Positions 19,494 to 28,432 of a stretch of DNA of 64,000 nt are shown here, one piece after another. The notes under the pieces were generated by a model. That model was not told the DNA's origin. It ran no database searches and was given only the letters and a program-made list of their open reading frames with translations. The first letter of the stretch is position 1. Every line of letters starts with the position of its first letter. This DNA comes from Ectobacillus ponti (lineage in GTDB: Bacteria > Bacillota > Bacilli > Bacillales > Bacillaceae_G), in the NCBI RefSeq assembly GCF_024294785.1, contig NZ_JANCLT010000008.1, positions 106,806 through 170,805 on the forward strand. Direction: 5' to 3'. A program made the translations under genes and the position numbers.

Positions 19494-20408
19494 ATGGAAG
19501 TACTGATGAGAAATATGTTTCAATCGCTTGGGAAAAGTCCTTCCGCCAACAAGCTGGCGAAAAAATACGGATTACGCTTTGGCGCCGGGCGATTTATTGC
19601 AGGGGAGACAATTCGCACGGCTATCGATGCTGTAAGAAGACTGAACGCCGATGGCAAGGTTGTCACCTTGGACCATCTGGGTGAATTTGTGTTTACGAAG
19701 GAAGAAGCGATTGAGTCTGCTGATATGTGCCTCCGCACGCTGGACGCAATTGCGGAAGCCGGCGTTACATCAAACTTATCCTTGAAAATGACGTCTCTTG
19801 GCTTGGATATCAGCAAGGACCTTTGCATGGAGAATATGCGCAAGATTCTTGACCGCGCCAAGAAATACGGCAACTTCGTCCGCATTGATATGGAAGACTA
19901 CGCGCACTGCCAGATTTCCTTGGATATTTATAGAGAGCTTCGCCAGGAATATGATAACGTCGGCCTGGTCATTCAGGCGTACCTGTACCGGACTGAGCAG
20001 GACATCGCGGACTTGAATGAGATCAACGCCAACCTGCGTCTCGTAAAAGGGGCTTACAAGGAGTCTCCGGAGGTGGCGTTTCCTGAGAAAAAGGATGTAG
20101 ATGAAAACTACAAAAAAATCATCAAGCAGCATCTGCTGAATGGAAACTACACAGCTGTGGCCAGCCACGATGAGGCAATGATTGAGTTCACGAAATCGGT
20201 CGTGAAGGAGCATGGCATTCCGAAGGAGCAGTTTGAGTTCCAAATGCTGTACGGCATCTGTGAGGAGCTGCAGGCGAAGCTTGTGAAGGAAGGCTATAAG
20301 GTGCGTGTGTATGTGCCTTACGGAATCGATTGGTTCGGCTACTTCATGAGACGTCTGGCGGAACGGCCGGCCAACGTTTGGTTTGTACTGAAAAACCTAT
20401 TTAAATAA
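19494..20408 (+). CDS. putB: Proline dehydrogenase
   Basis: A 304-residue FAD enzyme that oxidises L-proline to 1-pyrroline-5-carboxylate at the membrane, the short monofunctional type of Gram-positives. Visible family features are [68 protein letters not shown] and QMLYGI followed by the terminal [20 protein letters not shown]. Start choice: ATG at 19494 with AAGGGGG and CAGGGG nearby fits Bacillus homologues better than the upstream ATG at 19464. It lies 22 bases before the second enzyme of the pathway. Confidence 0.92.
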   Translation: MEVLMRNMFQSLGKSPSANKLAKKYGLRFGAGRFIAGETIRTAIDAVRRLNADGKVVTLDHLGEFVFTKEEAIESADMCLRTLDAIAEAGVTSNLSLKMTSLGLDISKDLCMENMRKILDRAKKYGNFVRIDMEDYAHCQISLDIYRELRQEYDNVGLVIQAYLYRTEQDIADLNEINANLRLVKGAYKESPEVAFPEKKDVDENYKKIIKQHLLNGNYTAVASHDEAMIEFTKSVVKEHGIPKEQFEFQMLYGICEELQAKLVKEGYKVRVYVPYGIDWFGYFMRRLAERPANVWFVLKNLFK

Positions 20409-20430
20409 TAGAGGGAAAAGGGGTAGAAGC

Positions 20431-21999
20431 ATGACAACCGCAATTCAACGACCAACATTCAAAAACGAGCCTTTCACAAATTTTGCACTGGAAGAGAACA
20501 AGCTGGCCATGCAGGCGGCCATCGCAAAGGTAAAGCAAGAGCTGGGCAAGAAGCATCCGCTTGTCATCGGCGGCGAGAAGGTATTTACAGAAGAGCAGGT
20601 TGTTTCTGTGAATCCGGGGAACTTGGATGAAGTAGTGGGCTATGTCAGCAAGGGTACAAAGGCATTTGCTGAACAGGCCATGCAGTCTGCAGTGCAAACC
20701 TTCGAAACATGGAAAAAGGTTGCGCCTGCTGAGCGCGCGGAATATCTGTTCAAAGCGGCAGACCTGATGAGACAGCGCAAGCATGAGTTCTCTGCTTATC
20801 TCATTCTGGAGTCCGGCAAGAACTGGGCGGAAGCAGATGCGGATACAGCGGAAGCCATTGACTTCCTGGAATTCTATGCACGCGAGATGATCCGCCTGAG
20901 CGAAACAAGCATTCATCAGCCGCTTGTGCAAATCCCAGGTGAAAAGAACGAAATTACGTACATTCCGCTTGGCGTCGGCATTGTCATCTCTCCGTTCAAC
21001 TTCCCGTTGGCAATTATGGCAGGCACAACAGTGGCGGGCATCGTATCCGGCAACGCAGTGATCCTGAAGCCTGCTGATGCTACACCGGTCATCGCAGCGA
21101 AGTTTGTAGAGCTGATGGAGGAAGTTGGCCTTCCTGCGGGCGTGCTGAACTTCATTCCTGGCGACGGCATTGATGTGGGTGAGTACCTTGTGGAGCATCC
21201 GCAAACGCGCTTTATCTCCTTCACAGGCTCCCGTGCAGTCGGCTGCCGCATCTATGAAAGAGCATCCAAGGTGCAGCCGGGACAGCTGTGGCTGAAGCGC
21301 GTGATAGCGGAAATGGGCGGGAAAGACGGCGTGGTTGTGGATGAGACAGCGGACCTTGATGCAGCAGCAGCAGCCATTGTTGCTTCCGCATTCGGCTTCC
21401 AAGGACAAAAGTGCTCTGCCGGCTCCCGTGCGGTCATTGTTGAGTCCGTATACGATGAAGTGGCAGAAAAAGTGGTTGCGCTGACCAAGAATCTGTCCAT
21501 CGGTCTTCCTGAAGAAAACCATGCGATCGGTCCGGTCATCCACCAGCAGTCCCTCGACAAAATTATGGGCTATATCGAAATTGGCAAGACAGAAGGCAGC
21601 CTGCTGACAGGCGGCTCCCGTGCGGCTGGCAACGGCTTCTATATCGAACCGACTGTGTTTGGAGATGTGGATGGGAAAGCGCGCATCATGCAGGAGGAAA
21701 TCTTTGGACCGGTGCTGGCGCTGGCGAAAGCGGCTGATTGGAAGGAAGCGATTGCCATCTATAACGATACTGAGTATGGTTTGACAGGGGCATTCCACTC
21801 CAAGGTTGACGAGCGCATTGAGTATGCGTTGGAAAACATGCACTGCGGCAACCTGTACATCAACAAGAAGTGCACAGGCGCACTTGTAGGCGCGCAGCCA
21901 TTTGGCGGCTTCAACATGTCCGGCACAGATTCCAAGGCTGGCGGATATGACTACCTGCTGCTGTTCACGCAGGCAAAGACAAAGTCAAGAAAGCTGTAA
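20431..21999 (+). CDS. putC: 1-pyrroline-5-carboxylate dehydrogenase
   Basis: A 522-residue NAD-dependent aldehyde dehydrogenase that turns pyrroline-5-carboxylate (glutamate semialdehyde) into glutamate, completing proline use as carbon and nitrogen source. The catalytic Cys is in [15 protein letters not shown] and the general base Glu in [13 protein letters not shown]; the C-terminal [24 protein letters not shown] is typical of the PutC/RocA branch. It follows putB by 22 bases with GGGGTAG upstream, so the two form an operon. RocA from arginine degradation is the close paralogue; context favours PutC. Confidence 0.92.
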   Translation: MTTAIQRPTFKNEPFTNFALEENKLAMQAAIAKVKQELGKKHPLVIGGEKVFTEEQVVSVNPGNLDEVVGYVSKGTKAFAEQAMQSAVQTFETWKKVAPAERAEYLFKAADLMRQRKHEFSAYLILESGKNWAEADADTAEAIDFLEFYAREMIRLSETSIHQPLVQIPGEKNEITYIPLGVGIVISPFNFPLAIMAGTTVAGIVSGNAVILKPADATPVIAAKFVELMEEVGLPAGVLNFIPGDGIDVGEYLVEHPQTRFISFTGSRAVGCRIYERASKVQPGQLWLKRVIAEMGGKDGVVVDETADLDAAAAAIVASAFGFQGQKCSAGSRAVIVESVYDEVAEKVVALTKNLSIGLPEENHAIGPVIHQQSLDKIMGYIEIGKTEGSLLTGGSRAAGNGFYIEPTVFGDVDGKARIMQEEIFGPVLALAKAADWKEAIAIYNDTEYGLTGAFHSKVDERIEYALENMHCGNLYINKKCTGALVGAQPFGGFNMSGTDSKAGGYDYLLLFTQAKTKSRKL

Positions 22000-22007
22000 T
22001 ACAATGG

Positions 22008-22052
22008 AGAAAAGCTGATATCTGCCATACGCGGGATCAGCTTTTCTGCTTC
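22008..22052 (+). terminator. Terminator-like hairpin after putC
   Basis: AGAAAAGCTGAT pairs with ATCAGCTTTTCT around a 16-base loop; the following tract TTTTCTGCTTCTT is broken, so termination may be partial and allow read-through into the regulator gene. Confidence 0.65.
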
Positions 22053-22118
22053 TTGCAAAGGTAGCAATCGCCGCTGCTTGTATGGTACAGTGTTAAAAAA
22101 GCAGGAAAGGACTTTCGT

Positions 22119-23771
22119 ATGGTGAAGAACACGAAATATGAATGGGACCAATCCTTTGCGGTTGCAGATCCCCATATGGCGCTGGCGGAAGTGCGGGAAC
22201 AGCTGGAGGAGCACCGGTTTGTTGTGGTGGCCGGGGAACCGGTCTTTGTCATCCAAAGCCATGAACGCCAGCTGATTGCCTTAGGGGACGGAGCTGTGCC
22301 GGCAGCTGACTGGCTGGCGCAGGCGGGCTGGCTTCCATCAGCAACAGTTGCCGCCGGGGCTGAACTGCCTTCAAACCTGGATTGGCGCAGGCCTGTCCTG
22401 GTGCAGGAGGGGCAAGAGCCAAAAGGTATTTTGACAGCGGAACACCAAATTGGACAGCTGATGGAGGAAAACCGCAGGACAGCTGCTTATTTCTATACAT
22501 TGGCTGACACAATCAATGATTCTGTCACGGCGGTGGATGAAGCGGGAAATGTGGTGTGCTGGAACACAGCGGCTGAAGAGACATACAAAATCGCGAAGGA
22601 ATATATTCTTGGCAACAAAATCGGTACGCATTTCAGTGATGAAGCAGTCGTGCTGCACCGCATTCTGCAGGAAGGGCGCCCGGTGCGGGGCGAGTATCAC
22701 CGGCCGAATCAGGATACGCATGTGCTGATTAATGCTTCGCCGATCATCATTCATAATCAAATCATCGGCGGTGTCGCCGTGGAGCATAACATCACCAATA
22801 TCATCCGGCTGAACGAGGAGCTGGATTCCAACGCTTCACTGCTTGTGCCGGAATCGAATCCATTCGAGGCGATGGCCAGCAGCAATCCGAAGCTGCAGGA
22901 GGCAATCAAGATCGCCCAGAAGGTGGCTTACGCGGATATTCCGGTCCATCTGGCCGGTGAGCCGGGCTCCGGCAAAGAAATGCTGGCGCAGGCCATCCAT
23001 TATGGCGGGACAAAGGCGGACGGTGCATTTGTGACGGTGAATTGCTCTGTCATCCCGCCGGCGCTGCTGGAAATTGAATTATTCGGCTTCCAAAATGACA
23101 GCTTTGCGGCAGATGCAACCGTACAACCCGGCAGAATCGAGCAGGCCGCCAACGGCACCCTGTTCATTGAGGAGATCGATAAGATGCCATTGTCCATCCA
23201 AGAAAAGCTGTCAAGCTACTTGGCTGACCACAGCTTTTACCGGGTGGGCGGATCGGAGAAGATCACTTCGGCAACCAGAATCATTGCCGCTGCCTCGCAG
23301 TCTCTGGAATCTCTGCTGAGGGAAGGCGGCTTCCATGAAAAGCTGTACTATCATCTATCGGTCATTACCATTGAAATCCCGCCGCTGCGGGCCAGAAAAG
23401 AGGATATTGTGCCGCTTGTGAAGAGCTGCGTGCGGGAGTTCAGCGCCAAATACAAAAAGCCGGTGCCGGACATCCACGCGGAAGCGATGCGGCAGCTGGT
23501 CAGCTATGATTGGCCGGGCAATGTCCGTGAACTGCGGAACACGATAGAGCGGATGATGCTCCTGCATGAAGGGGCGCTGATTACGGAGAAGCAGCTGCCT
23601 GAGCACATGACACATGCAGAGGAGCAGGAGACGTCCGGGAAGCAAGCAGAGGCCTTGGAAATCGAGGAAGCACTTCGCAAAACATACGGCAATAAGAGTG
23701 CGGCCGCCAGCCTGCTTGGTATTTCGCGGGGCACCTTATACAACAAAATTAAGGAATACGGTTTAAGCTGA
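22119..23771 (+). CDS. AAA+ enhancer-type regulator lacking the GAFTGA motif
   Basis: A 550-residue protein built like a sigma-54 activator: an N-terminal unknown region (1-115), a PAS domain (about 122-230), an AAA+ domain (about 250-480) and a C-terminal Fis-type helix-turn-helix (NKSAAASLLGISRGTLYNKI). Walker A is GEPGSGKE (280-287) and Walker B is GTLFIEEID (346-354). Where sigma-54 activators have GAFTGA, this protein reads DSFAAD (327-332), so contact with sigma-54 is doubtful. Located just after putB-putC, it is probably the proline-catabolism regulator. It may work as a TyrR-like activator with the normal polymerase, or the loop may have diverged. Start ATG follows GGAAAGG. Confidence 0.8.
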   Translation: MVKNTKYEWDQSFAVADPHMALAEVREQLEEHRFVVVAGEPVFVIQSHERQLIALGDGAVPAADWLAQAGWLPSATVAAGAELPSNLDWRRPVLVQEGQEPKGILTAEHQIGQLMEENRRTAAYFYTLADTINDSVTAVDEAGNVVCWNTAAEETYKIAKEYILGNKIGTHFSDEAVVLHRILQEGRPVRGEYHRPNQDTHVLINASPIIIHNQIIGGVAVEHNITNIIRLNEELDSNASLLVPESNPFEAMASSNPKLQEAIKIAQKVAYADIPVHLAGEPGSGKEMLAQAIHYGGTKADGAFVTVNCSVIPPALLEIELFGFQNDSFAADATVQPGRIEQAANGTLFIEEIDKMPLSIQEKLSSYLADHSFYRVGGSEKITSATRIIAAASQSLESLLREGGFHEKLYYHLSVITIEIPPLRARKEDIVPLVKSCVREFSAKYKKPVPDIHAEAMRQLVSYDWPGNVRELRNTIERMMLLHEGALITEKQLPEHMTHAEEQETSGKQAEALEIEEALRKTYGNKSAAASLLGISRGTLYNKIKEYGLS

Positions 23772-23825
23772 GGGAAAACGCACTGGTGCAGTGTGTTTTT
23801 CTTTTTTGAAAACGGAGGGAAGAGG

Positions 23826-24533
23826 ATGCTGCACACATACTTGGGGGAAACCATCAGCTTTGAGATTCAGTACAAGAAACGAGGCTCCATCAGCATCGGG
23901 GTGGACGGCTACGGGAATATTTTTGTACAGGCGCCAAAGGGGACACCCCTGGAGTACATTCTGCAATTTCTCGAAGAAAAATGGGAATGGGCCCGGAAAA
24001 GCTCGAAGGAAATGAAGGAGCGGCTGGAGGGGGAGAAGGAAAAAACCTATGAACAGGGCGAGGCTTTTTTGTTTTTGGGGAAAGAGTATCCCATTCAGGT
24101 GTCCCAGGATGCTGCACTGGAGCAGGACTACGCAGCGCTCGAAGACAACAAGCTGCATATTTGGGTGAAGGAGCTGACAGAGGACCGGCTGAAGCAGGCG
24201 GTGAAGCGGTTTTACTATCAGCAATGCAAAGCGCTGGTGGAAAAAAGCCTGCAAGCCCATCAGCCGCACTTTAAAATGAAGCCGCGCTCCGTCCGCATCT
24301 CCGACAGCAACCGCACCTGGGGCACCTGCAGCTCGCAGCGCGACATGACCTTCAATTGGAAGCTGGCGATGGCGCCGCAGAGTGTGATCGATTATGTCGT
24401 GGTGCATGAGATGTGCCACATGCTGCATATGAATCATGACCGCTCCTTCTGGCGTTTGGTGGGTAAAATCATGCCGGATTATGAGCAGAAGGAAAAGTGG
24501 CTGGCCTTGTCGGGATGGAAAATGACCATTTAG
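23826..24533 (+). CDS. YgjP-like (DUF45) metallopeptidase-fold protein
   Basis: A 235-residue protein of the M48-like YgjP/DUF45 family. The zinc-binding HExxH reads HEMCH (His194, His198), with a third ligand likely His203 or His205 in MLHMNHD; the conserved DSNRTWGTCSSQRDMTFNWKL segment lies before it. Homologues are found near type I restriction genes or alone, and their substrate is unsettled. No signal peptide, so it is cytoplasmic. ATG at 23826 has GGAGGG upstream; an earlier in-frame ATG lacks a site. It lies only 54 bases after the regulator gene. Confidence 0.85.
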   Translation: MLHTYLGETISFEIQYKKRGSISIGVDGYGNIFVQAPKGTPLEYILQFLEEKWEWARKSSKEMKERLEGEKEKTYEQGEAFLFLGKEYPIQVSQDAALEQDYAALEDNKLHIWVKELTEDRLKQAVKRFYYQQCKALVEKSLQAHQPHFKMKPRSVRISDSNRTWGTCSSQRDMTFNWKLAMAPQSVIDYVVVHEMCHMLHMNHDRSFWRLVGKIMPDYEQKEKWLALSGWKMTI

Positions 24534-24535
24534 TA

Positions 24536-24564
24536 TTTACAATGAAATGGAAAAATGAGATAAT
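24536..24564 (+). promoter_or_regulatory. Promoter of the ABC-F leader transcript
   Basis: TTTACA (24536-24541), 17 bases, GATAAT (24559-24564), a good sigma-A promoter that overlaps the stop codon region of the preceding gene. Transcription would start near 24571, giving a leader of about 330 bases before the ABC-F gene. Confidence 0.7.
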
Positions 24565-24596
24565 AAAGGAAATTTGTGAAGGGGGAAAGTAAGCTC

Positions 24597-24617
24597 ATGA
24601 CGCCAACTCATTGCTAA
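24597..24617 (+). CDS. Six-residue leader peptide MTPTHC
   Basis: ATG ACG CCA ACT CAT TGC TAA, preceded by AAGGGGGAAAG about ten bases away. It is the first translatable start in the leader RNA of the ABC-F gene and ends about 170 bases before the intrinsic terminator. Short leader peptides of this kind upstream of antibiotic-resistance ABC-F genes let a drug-stalled ribosome change the folding of the leader. That this one works so is inference from position and layout. Confidence 0.55.
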   Translation: MTPTHC

Positions 24618-24619
24618 CG

Positions 24620-24818
24620 TTAATTTTTGAAAAAATTAATGGAATTTTGTAAAGAGCGTTTTTTAACCTGCATGGTTCAGGTTTATTTGCTGTGCTCTTT
24701 ATGGAATGTGGCAATGAAGAGGATCATCTTACTTTTCTAAATCGGACCATGGGGGGCAGTGTGCCTTCCGATCGACCGGACATTTAGACTGTAGGGATTC
24801 TTTCCTGCAGTCTTTTTT
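24620..24818 (+). promoter_or_regulatory. Structured leader with intrinsic terminator (attenuator)
   Basis: Between the leader peptide and the ABC-F gene are four hairpins: TTAATTTT/AAAATTAA (about 24620-24640); AAAGAGC/GCTCTTT enclosing AACCTG/CAGGTT (about 24650-24703); ATCGGA/TCCGAT enclosing GGCA/TGCC (about 24739-24771); and the terminator GACTGTAGG (24787-24795)/CCTGCAGTC (24804-24812) followed by TTTTTT. The loop-side CCTGCA of the second hairpin could pair with TGTAGG of the terminator as an alternative fold. A terminator before the gene it precedes, behind a leader peptide, marks transcription attenuation. Confidence 0.65.
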
Positions 24819-24842
24819 ATATAACTGAATCGTAACAGAGGT

Positions 24843-24892
24843 CTTCTTCCGCCTTGTCCATGAAGCGTATAGCGGACTTTGACGGAAAGAAG
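24843..24892 (+). promoter_or_regulatory. Hairpin that can hide the ABC-F ribosome binding site
   Basis: CTTCTTCCG (24843-24851) can pair with CGGAAAGAAG (24883-24892), which runs into the GAAGGGA ribosome binding site. An inner TCCGC/GCGGA pairing competes. This could add a translational layer to the attenuator upstream. Confidence 0.4.
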
Positions 24893-24900
24893 GGACATAT

Positions 24901-26817
24901 ATGTTTGAAGTGACATTGCGCGGCGTGAAGAAGTACATGGAAGCGACGCTTGTTTTACAGGATATTACGTTTGAGGTGTTTGCCGGCGAGAAGGTCGGCA
25001 TTGTCGGGGCGAACGGCAGCGGCAAGAGCACGATTCTGAAGCTGATTGCCGGGATTGAGCCGATGCATTACTACCCGGGCTATCCGCAAACCTCCAGCCC
25101 CGGCTATGATGAAGGGCTCATCAGCGTCCCGAAAGCGGCCACGGTTGCTTATCTGGAGCAAACGCCGCAATATCCAGCAGGACTGAAGGTTTTGGATGTG
25201 CTGAATATGGCATTCGAAGAAGTCCGTGAGCTTGAGATGCGGATGCGTGCGTTGGAGGAAGATATGCAGCATGCCGAGGGCGATGCTTTGGAAAAGGCCC
25301 TGAAGAGATACAGCGACCTGGTGCAGCTGTACGAGGCCAAGGGCGGCTACGAGACCGGGGAAAAGCTGGCGAAGGTATGCACGGGACTGAAATTTGACGA
25401 GAGCTTTCTGGCAAGGGACTTTGATCTGCTGAGCGGCGGCGAGAAAACAAGGGTTGGCCTTGGAAAGCTCCTGATTCACAATCCGGATATCCTGCTGCTG
25501 GATGAGCCGACAAACCATCTCGACATGGATTCCATTGAGTGGCTGGAAGGCTATTTGAAAAGCTACAAAGGCATTGTTATGGTCGTGTCGCATGACCGCT
25601 ATTTTCTGGACAATGTCGTCATGAAGATCGTAGAGATTGAGGATATGGAGTCCATCACTTATAAGGGGAACTATTCCTCCTACGTCGCGCAAAAGGAGGA
25701 GAATCTGCGGATTCAATTCGAGCACTTCCGCGAGCAGCAAAAAGAAATCACGAATATGAAAAACACCATTAAAGAGCTGCGTGACTGGGCGATGCGCGCC
25801 GACAACAACAAGTTTTTCAAGCGGGCTGCCAGCATCCAGAAGAAGCTCGACAAAATGGAGAGGATTGAAAAGCCGGTGTTTGAGAGGCGGAATATGCGTC
25901 TGGACCTCAAGTCGGCGGAACGGTCCGGCAAGGAGACGATTAAGGCAATTGGCCTTTCCAAGTCCTATGAGGACAAAGTCCTGTTCCGCGATGCCAATCT
26001 CCTGGTTCAGTTCGGTGAACGCGTTGGACTGCTTGGGGCAAACGGCAGCGGGAAAACGACCTTCCTGAACATGCTGCTTGGCGAGGAGCAGCCGGACAGC
26101 GGAGTGGTGGAACTCGGTGCCAGTGTGATGGCTGCCTACCTGCCGCAGAAGGTGACCTTTCAAAACGAGGAGCTGACGGTGCTGGAATGCTTCCGCGAGG
26201 ATATCTCCATTTTGGAGGGAAAGGCGCGGGAGTACCTGTCGAAGTTCATGTTTTATAAAAAGAGTGTCTTCAAAAAGGTGAAGCACCTGTCCGGCGGCGA
26301 GCGAATCCGGCTGAAGCTGGGGATGCTGCTGTATCAGGACATCAATCTGCTGATTCTGGATGAGCCGACGAACCACCTGGACATTGATTCCATTGAAACG
26401 CTGGAGGAGGCGCTGGAGGAATTTGACGGAACCATCTTCTTTATTTCCCACGACCGCTATTTTATCAATAAGATGGGGGAACGGGTGATTGCCGTCGAGG
26501 ACTCTGCGCTGAAAAGCTATCCGGGGAATTATGACTACTACAAAGCTGTAAAAGCGGCAAGCGCGCCAAAGGAGCCTGCGGTAAGGCAGGAAAAGAGCAA
26601 GAAGCAGAAGGAGCAGCCGAAGCGGAAACCGGAAGTAGATGAGGAGAAGCTGGTGGCGAAGATGGAGAAGCTGGAGCAGGAGCTGGCCGAAGTGGACGCG
26701 GCCATGGCGGCTGACGGAGTGGAGTATGAGCGGCTGAATGAGCTGTACGGCCGTAAGCTCGAGGTGAGCCGGGAGCTGGAAGCAGCCATGGAGCTGTGGC
26801 TCAGCCTGCAAGGCTAA
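24901..26817 (+). CDS. ABC-F family ATPase, probable ribosome-protection type
   Basis: A 638-residue soluble protein with two ABC cassettes and no membrane segment. First cassette: GANGSGKST (about 37-45), LSGGEKTR, LLLDEPTNHLD. Linker: a long charged interdomain stretch (about 250-330) including RDWAMRADNNKFFKRAAS, which enters the ribosomal E site in this family. Second cassette: GANGSGKTT, LSGGERIR, LILDEPTNHLD. The C-terminal tail (about 555-638) is a Lys-rich region plus coiled coil. Housekeeping ABC-F proteins such as YfmR or YdiF are alternatives, but the leader peptide and terminator upstream favour a drug-inducible ribosome-protection role. Confidence 0.82.
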   Translation: MFEVTLRGVKKYMEATLVLQDITFEVFAGEKVGIVGANGSGKSTILKLIAGIEPMHYYPGYPQTSSPGYDEGLISVPKAATVAYLEQTPQYPAGLKVLDVLNMAFEEVRELEMRMRALEEDMQHAEGDALEKALKRYSDLVQLYEAKGGYETGEKLAKVCTGLKFDESFLARDFDLLSGGEKTRVGLGKLLIHNPDILLLDEPTNHLDMDSIEWLEGYLKSYKGIVMVVSHDRYFLDNVVMKIVEIEDMESITYKGNYSSYVAQKEENLRIQFEHFREQQKEITNMKNTIKELRDWAMRADNNKFFKRAASIQKKLDKMERIEKPVFERRNMRLDLKSAERSGKETIKAIGLSKSYEDKVLFRDANLLVQFGERVGLLGANGSGKTTFLNMLLGEEQPDSGVVELGASVMAAYLPQKVTFQNEELTVLECFREDISILEGKAREYLSKFMFYKKSVFKKVKHLSGGERIRLKLGMLLYQDINLLILDEPTNHLDIDSIETLEEALEEFDGTIFFISHDRYFINKMGERVIAVEDSALKSYPGNYDYYKAVKAASAPKEPAVRQEKSKKQKEQPKRKPEVDEEKLVAKMEKLEQELAEVDAAMAADGVEYERLNELYGRKLEVSRELEAAMELWLSLQG

Positions 26818-26829
26818 GAGATGGAAGGG

Positions 26830-26857
26830 AACCCCGATTCATATCGGGTTTTTTTTT
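26830..26857 (+). terminator. Intrinsic terminator after the ABC-F gene
   Basis: CCCGAT pairs with ATCGGG around TCAT, extended by AA/TT, and is followed by eight T residues. Confidence 0.8.
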
Positions 26858-26908
26858 CATGGATGAAGAGGCTGTGCATCTGCACAAGATAGTTTGGCGG
26901 ATTGCCGA

Positions 26909-27005
26909 TTGTTGTCGAATCTACATATCAATATAATGAAAGTGTGCTCGATGAAAGGGCTTTCTTAAGAGGATTTGATACAGCATGCTGGCAAACAGTG
27001 TATCA
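26909..27005 (+). promoter_or_regulatory. Promoter and inverted repeats upstream of the glycerate operon
   Basis: TTGTTG (26909-26914), 17 bases, TATAAT (26932-26937). In the untranslated leader, TGATACA (26976-26982) and TGTATCA (26999-27005) form a 7-base inverted repeat enclosing the perfect 10-base palindrome CAGCATGCTG (26981-26990). Either could be the target of the CdaR-type regulator encoded at 29610-30629. Confidence 0.55.
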
Positions 27006-27107
27006 GAATAGGAACAAAGGATTTTTGCAATTTTATCATTATATCAGTGAGCTTTAGAAACAAGGCCCTTTTTTGAGACAATTACATCATAATTAGGAGG
27101 CTTCAAC

Positions 27108-28412
27108 ATGGCTGCAACAGCATTAGATATAAGCTGGATTGGCGCGTTAAGCGGTTTGGCATTGGCAATTATCCTCATTCTGTTTCGCTTGGCACCAACG
27201 TACTCCTTAATTCTGGGCGCAATTGTCGGCGCTTTCATCGGCGGCGCTGACTTTGCCCAAGCAGTGACCATTCTGGTTACCGGAACACAAAGTGTAATGG
27301 GGACAGTCATCCGGATTATCGCCGCAGGCGTATTTGCGGGTGTTATGATGGAATCAGGAGCTGCAGAAACAATTGCGAAGGTGATTGTGGACAAGCTCGG
27401 CGGCACAAAGGCAATGCTGTCCTTGGCGCTTGCCACCATGATTATCACAGCAGTAGGTGTATTCATTCCGGTTGCGGTATTGATTGTGGCGCCGATTGCT
27501 TTGTCTGTCGGCAACAAAATGGGCTATTCCAAGGTGGCGCTGCTGGTTGCGCTGTCCGGCGGCGGTAAAGCCGGCAACATTATCTCTCCGAACCCAAATA
27601 CAATTGCGGCTGCAGGCGGATTTAAGCTCGACGTGAACCAAGTCATGCTTGGCGGACTTGTACCGGCCATCTTCGGTGTAGCAGTGGCAATTTTGCTGGC
27701 ATCTTTGATTAAGCATAAAGGAACAAAGGTAACAGATGCTGAGGTGGCTGAACTGGAGCAATCCAGCACGGCACATCTGCCGGCATTGTCAAAAGCATTG
27801 GTAACGCCTCTTATCGCAATCGTACTGTTAATGATCAGTCCAATCGGCTCTATGCTGGGCAGTGATGCTCTGGCAAAGCTGAAGATTGATTCCTTGTTCA
27901 TCCTGCCGTTTGCGGGCGTTGTCGGTTCCCTGGCATTAGGCAAGCGAAAAGAAATCTTGAACTACTGCTCTGCCGGCTTAAATCGTATGACACCAACGAT
28001 TCTGATCATCATCGGTGCCGGTGCCATCGGCGGCTTGATTACAGCATCCAGCCTGCCGAAAGAGGTAGTGGCTCTTGTAAACGCATCAGGCATTTCCGGA
28101 ACATTCCTGGCGCCAATCGCCGGTGCGCTCATGGCAGCAGCAACAGCATCCACTTCAACGGGTGTGATCCTGGCAACAGGCTCTTTCTCAAATGCAATCC
28201 TGCATACAGGTGTGGCACCGTTGTCAGCGGCCGTTATGCTTCATGCAAGTGCGACAGTCATTGACCACCTGCCGCACGGCACTTACTTCCACGTGACTCG
28301 TGATGCGATGAAGATGAGCATGGCGGAACGGATGAAGGTCGTTTTGTTTGAAAGTATGGTTGGTCTGACAATGACAATCGTGGCGATTCTGATGTACGGT
28401 TTCATCTTATAA
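27108..28412 (+). CDS. GntP-family permease, probable glycerate importer
   Basis: A 434-residue transporter with 11-12 membrane helices and the GntP family's central SGGGKAGNIISPNPNTIAAAGGF and late MAAATASTSTGVILATGSFSNAIL motifs. GntP proteins are proton symporters for gluconate, glycerate and other small hydroxy acids. The next gene, 20 bases on, is a glycerate kinase, so glycerate is the likely substrate. ATG has TAGGAGG upstream. The leader holds the promoter and repeats at 26909-27005. Confidence 0.87.
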   Translation: MAATALDISWIGALSGLALAIILILFRLAPTYSLILGAIVGAFIGGADFAQAVTILVTGTQSVMGTVIRIIAAGVFAGVMMESGAAETIAKVIVDKLGGTKAMLSLALATMIITAVGVFIPVAVLIVAPIALSVGNKMGYSKVALLVALSGGGKAGNIISPNPNTIAAAGGFKLDVNQVMLGGLVPAIFGVAVAILLASLIKHKGTKVTDAEVAELEQSSTAHLPALSKALVTPLIAIVLLMISPIGSMLGSDALAKLKIDSLFILPFAGVVGSLALGKRKEILNYCSAGLNRMTPTILIIIGAGAIGGLITASSLPKEVVALVNASGISGTFLAPIAGALMAAATASTSTGVILATGSFSNAILHTGVAPLSAAVMLHASATVIDHLPHGTYFHVTRDAMKMSMAERMKVVLFESMVGLTMTIVAILMYGFIL

Positions 28413-28432
28413 ATAGAAAAAGGGTGGACACT

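Noticed and set aside
26952-26965. TGAAAGGGCTTTCT as a cre site before the glycerate permease
   Set aside because: The central CG of the cre consensus is lost and the last base differs, so CcpA binding is doubtful.
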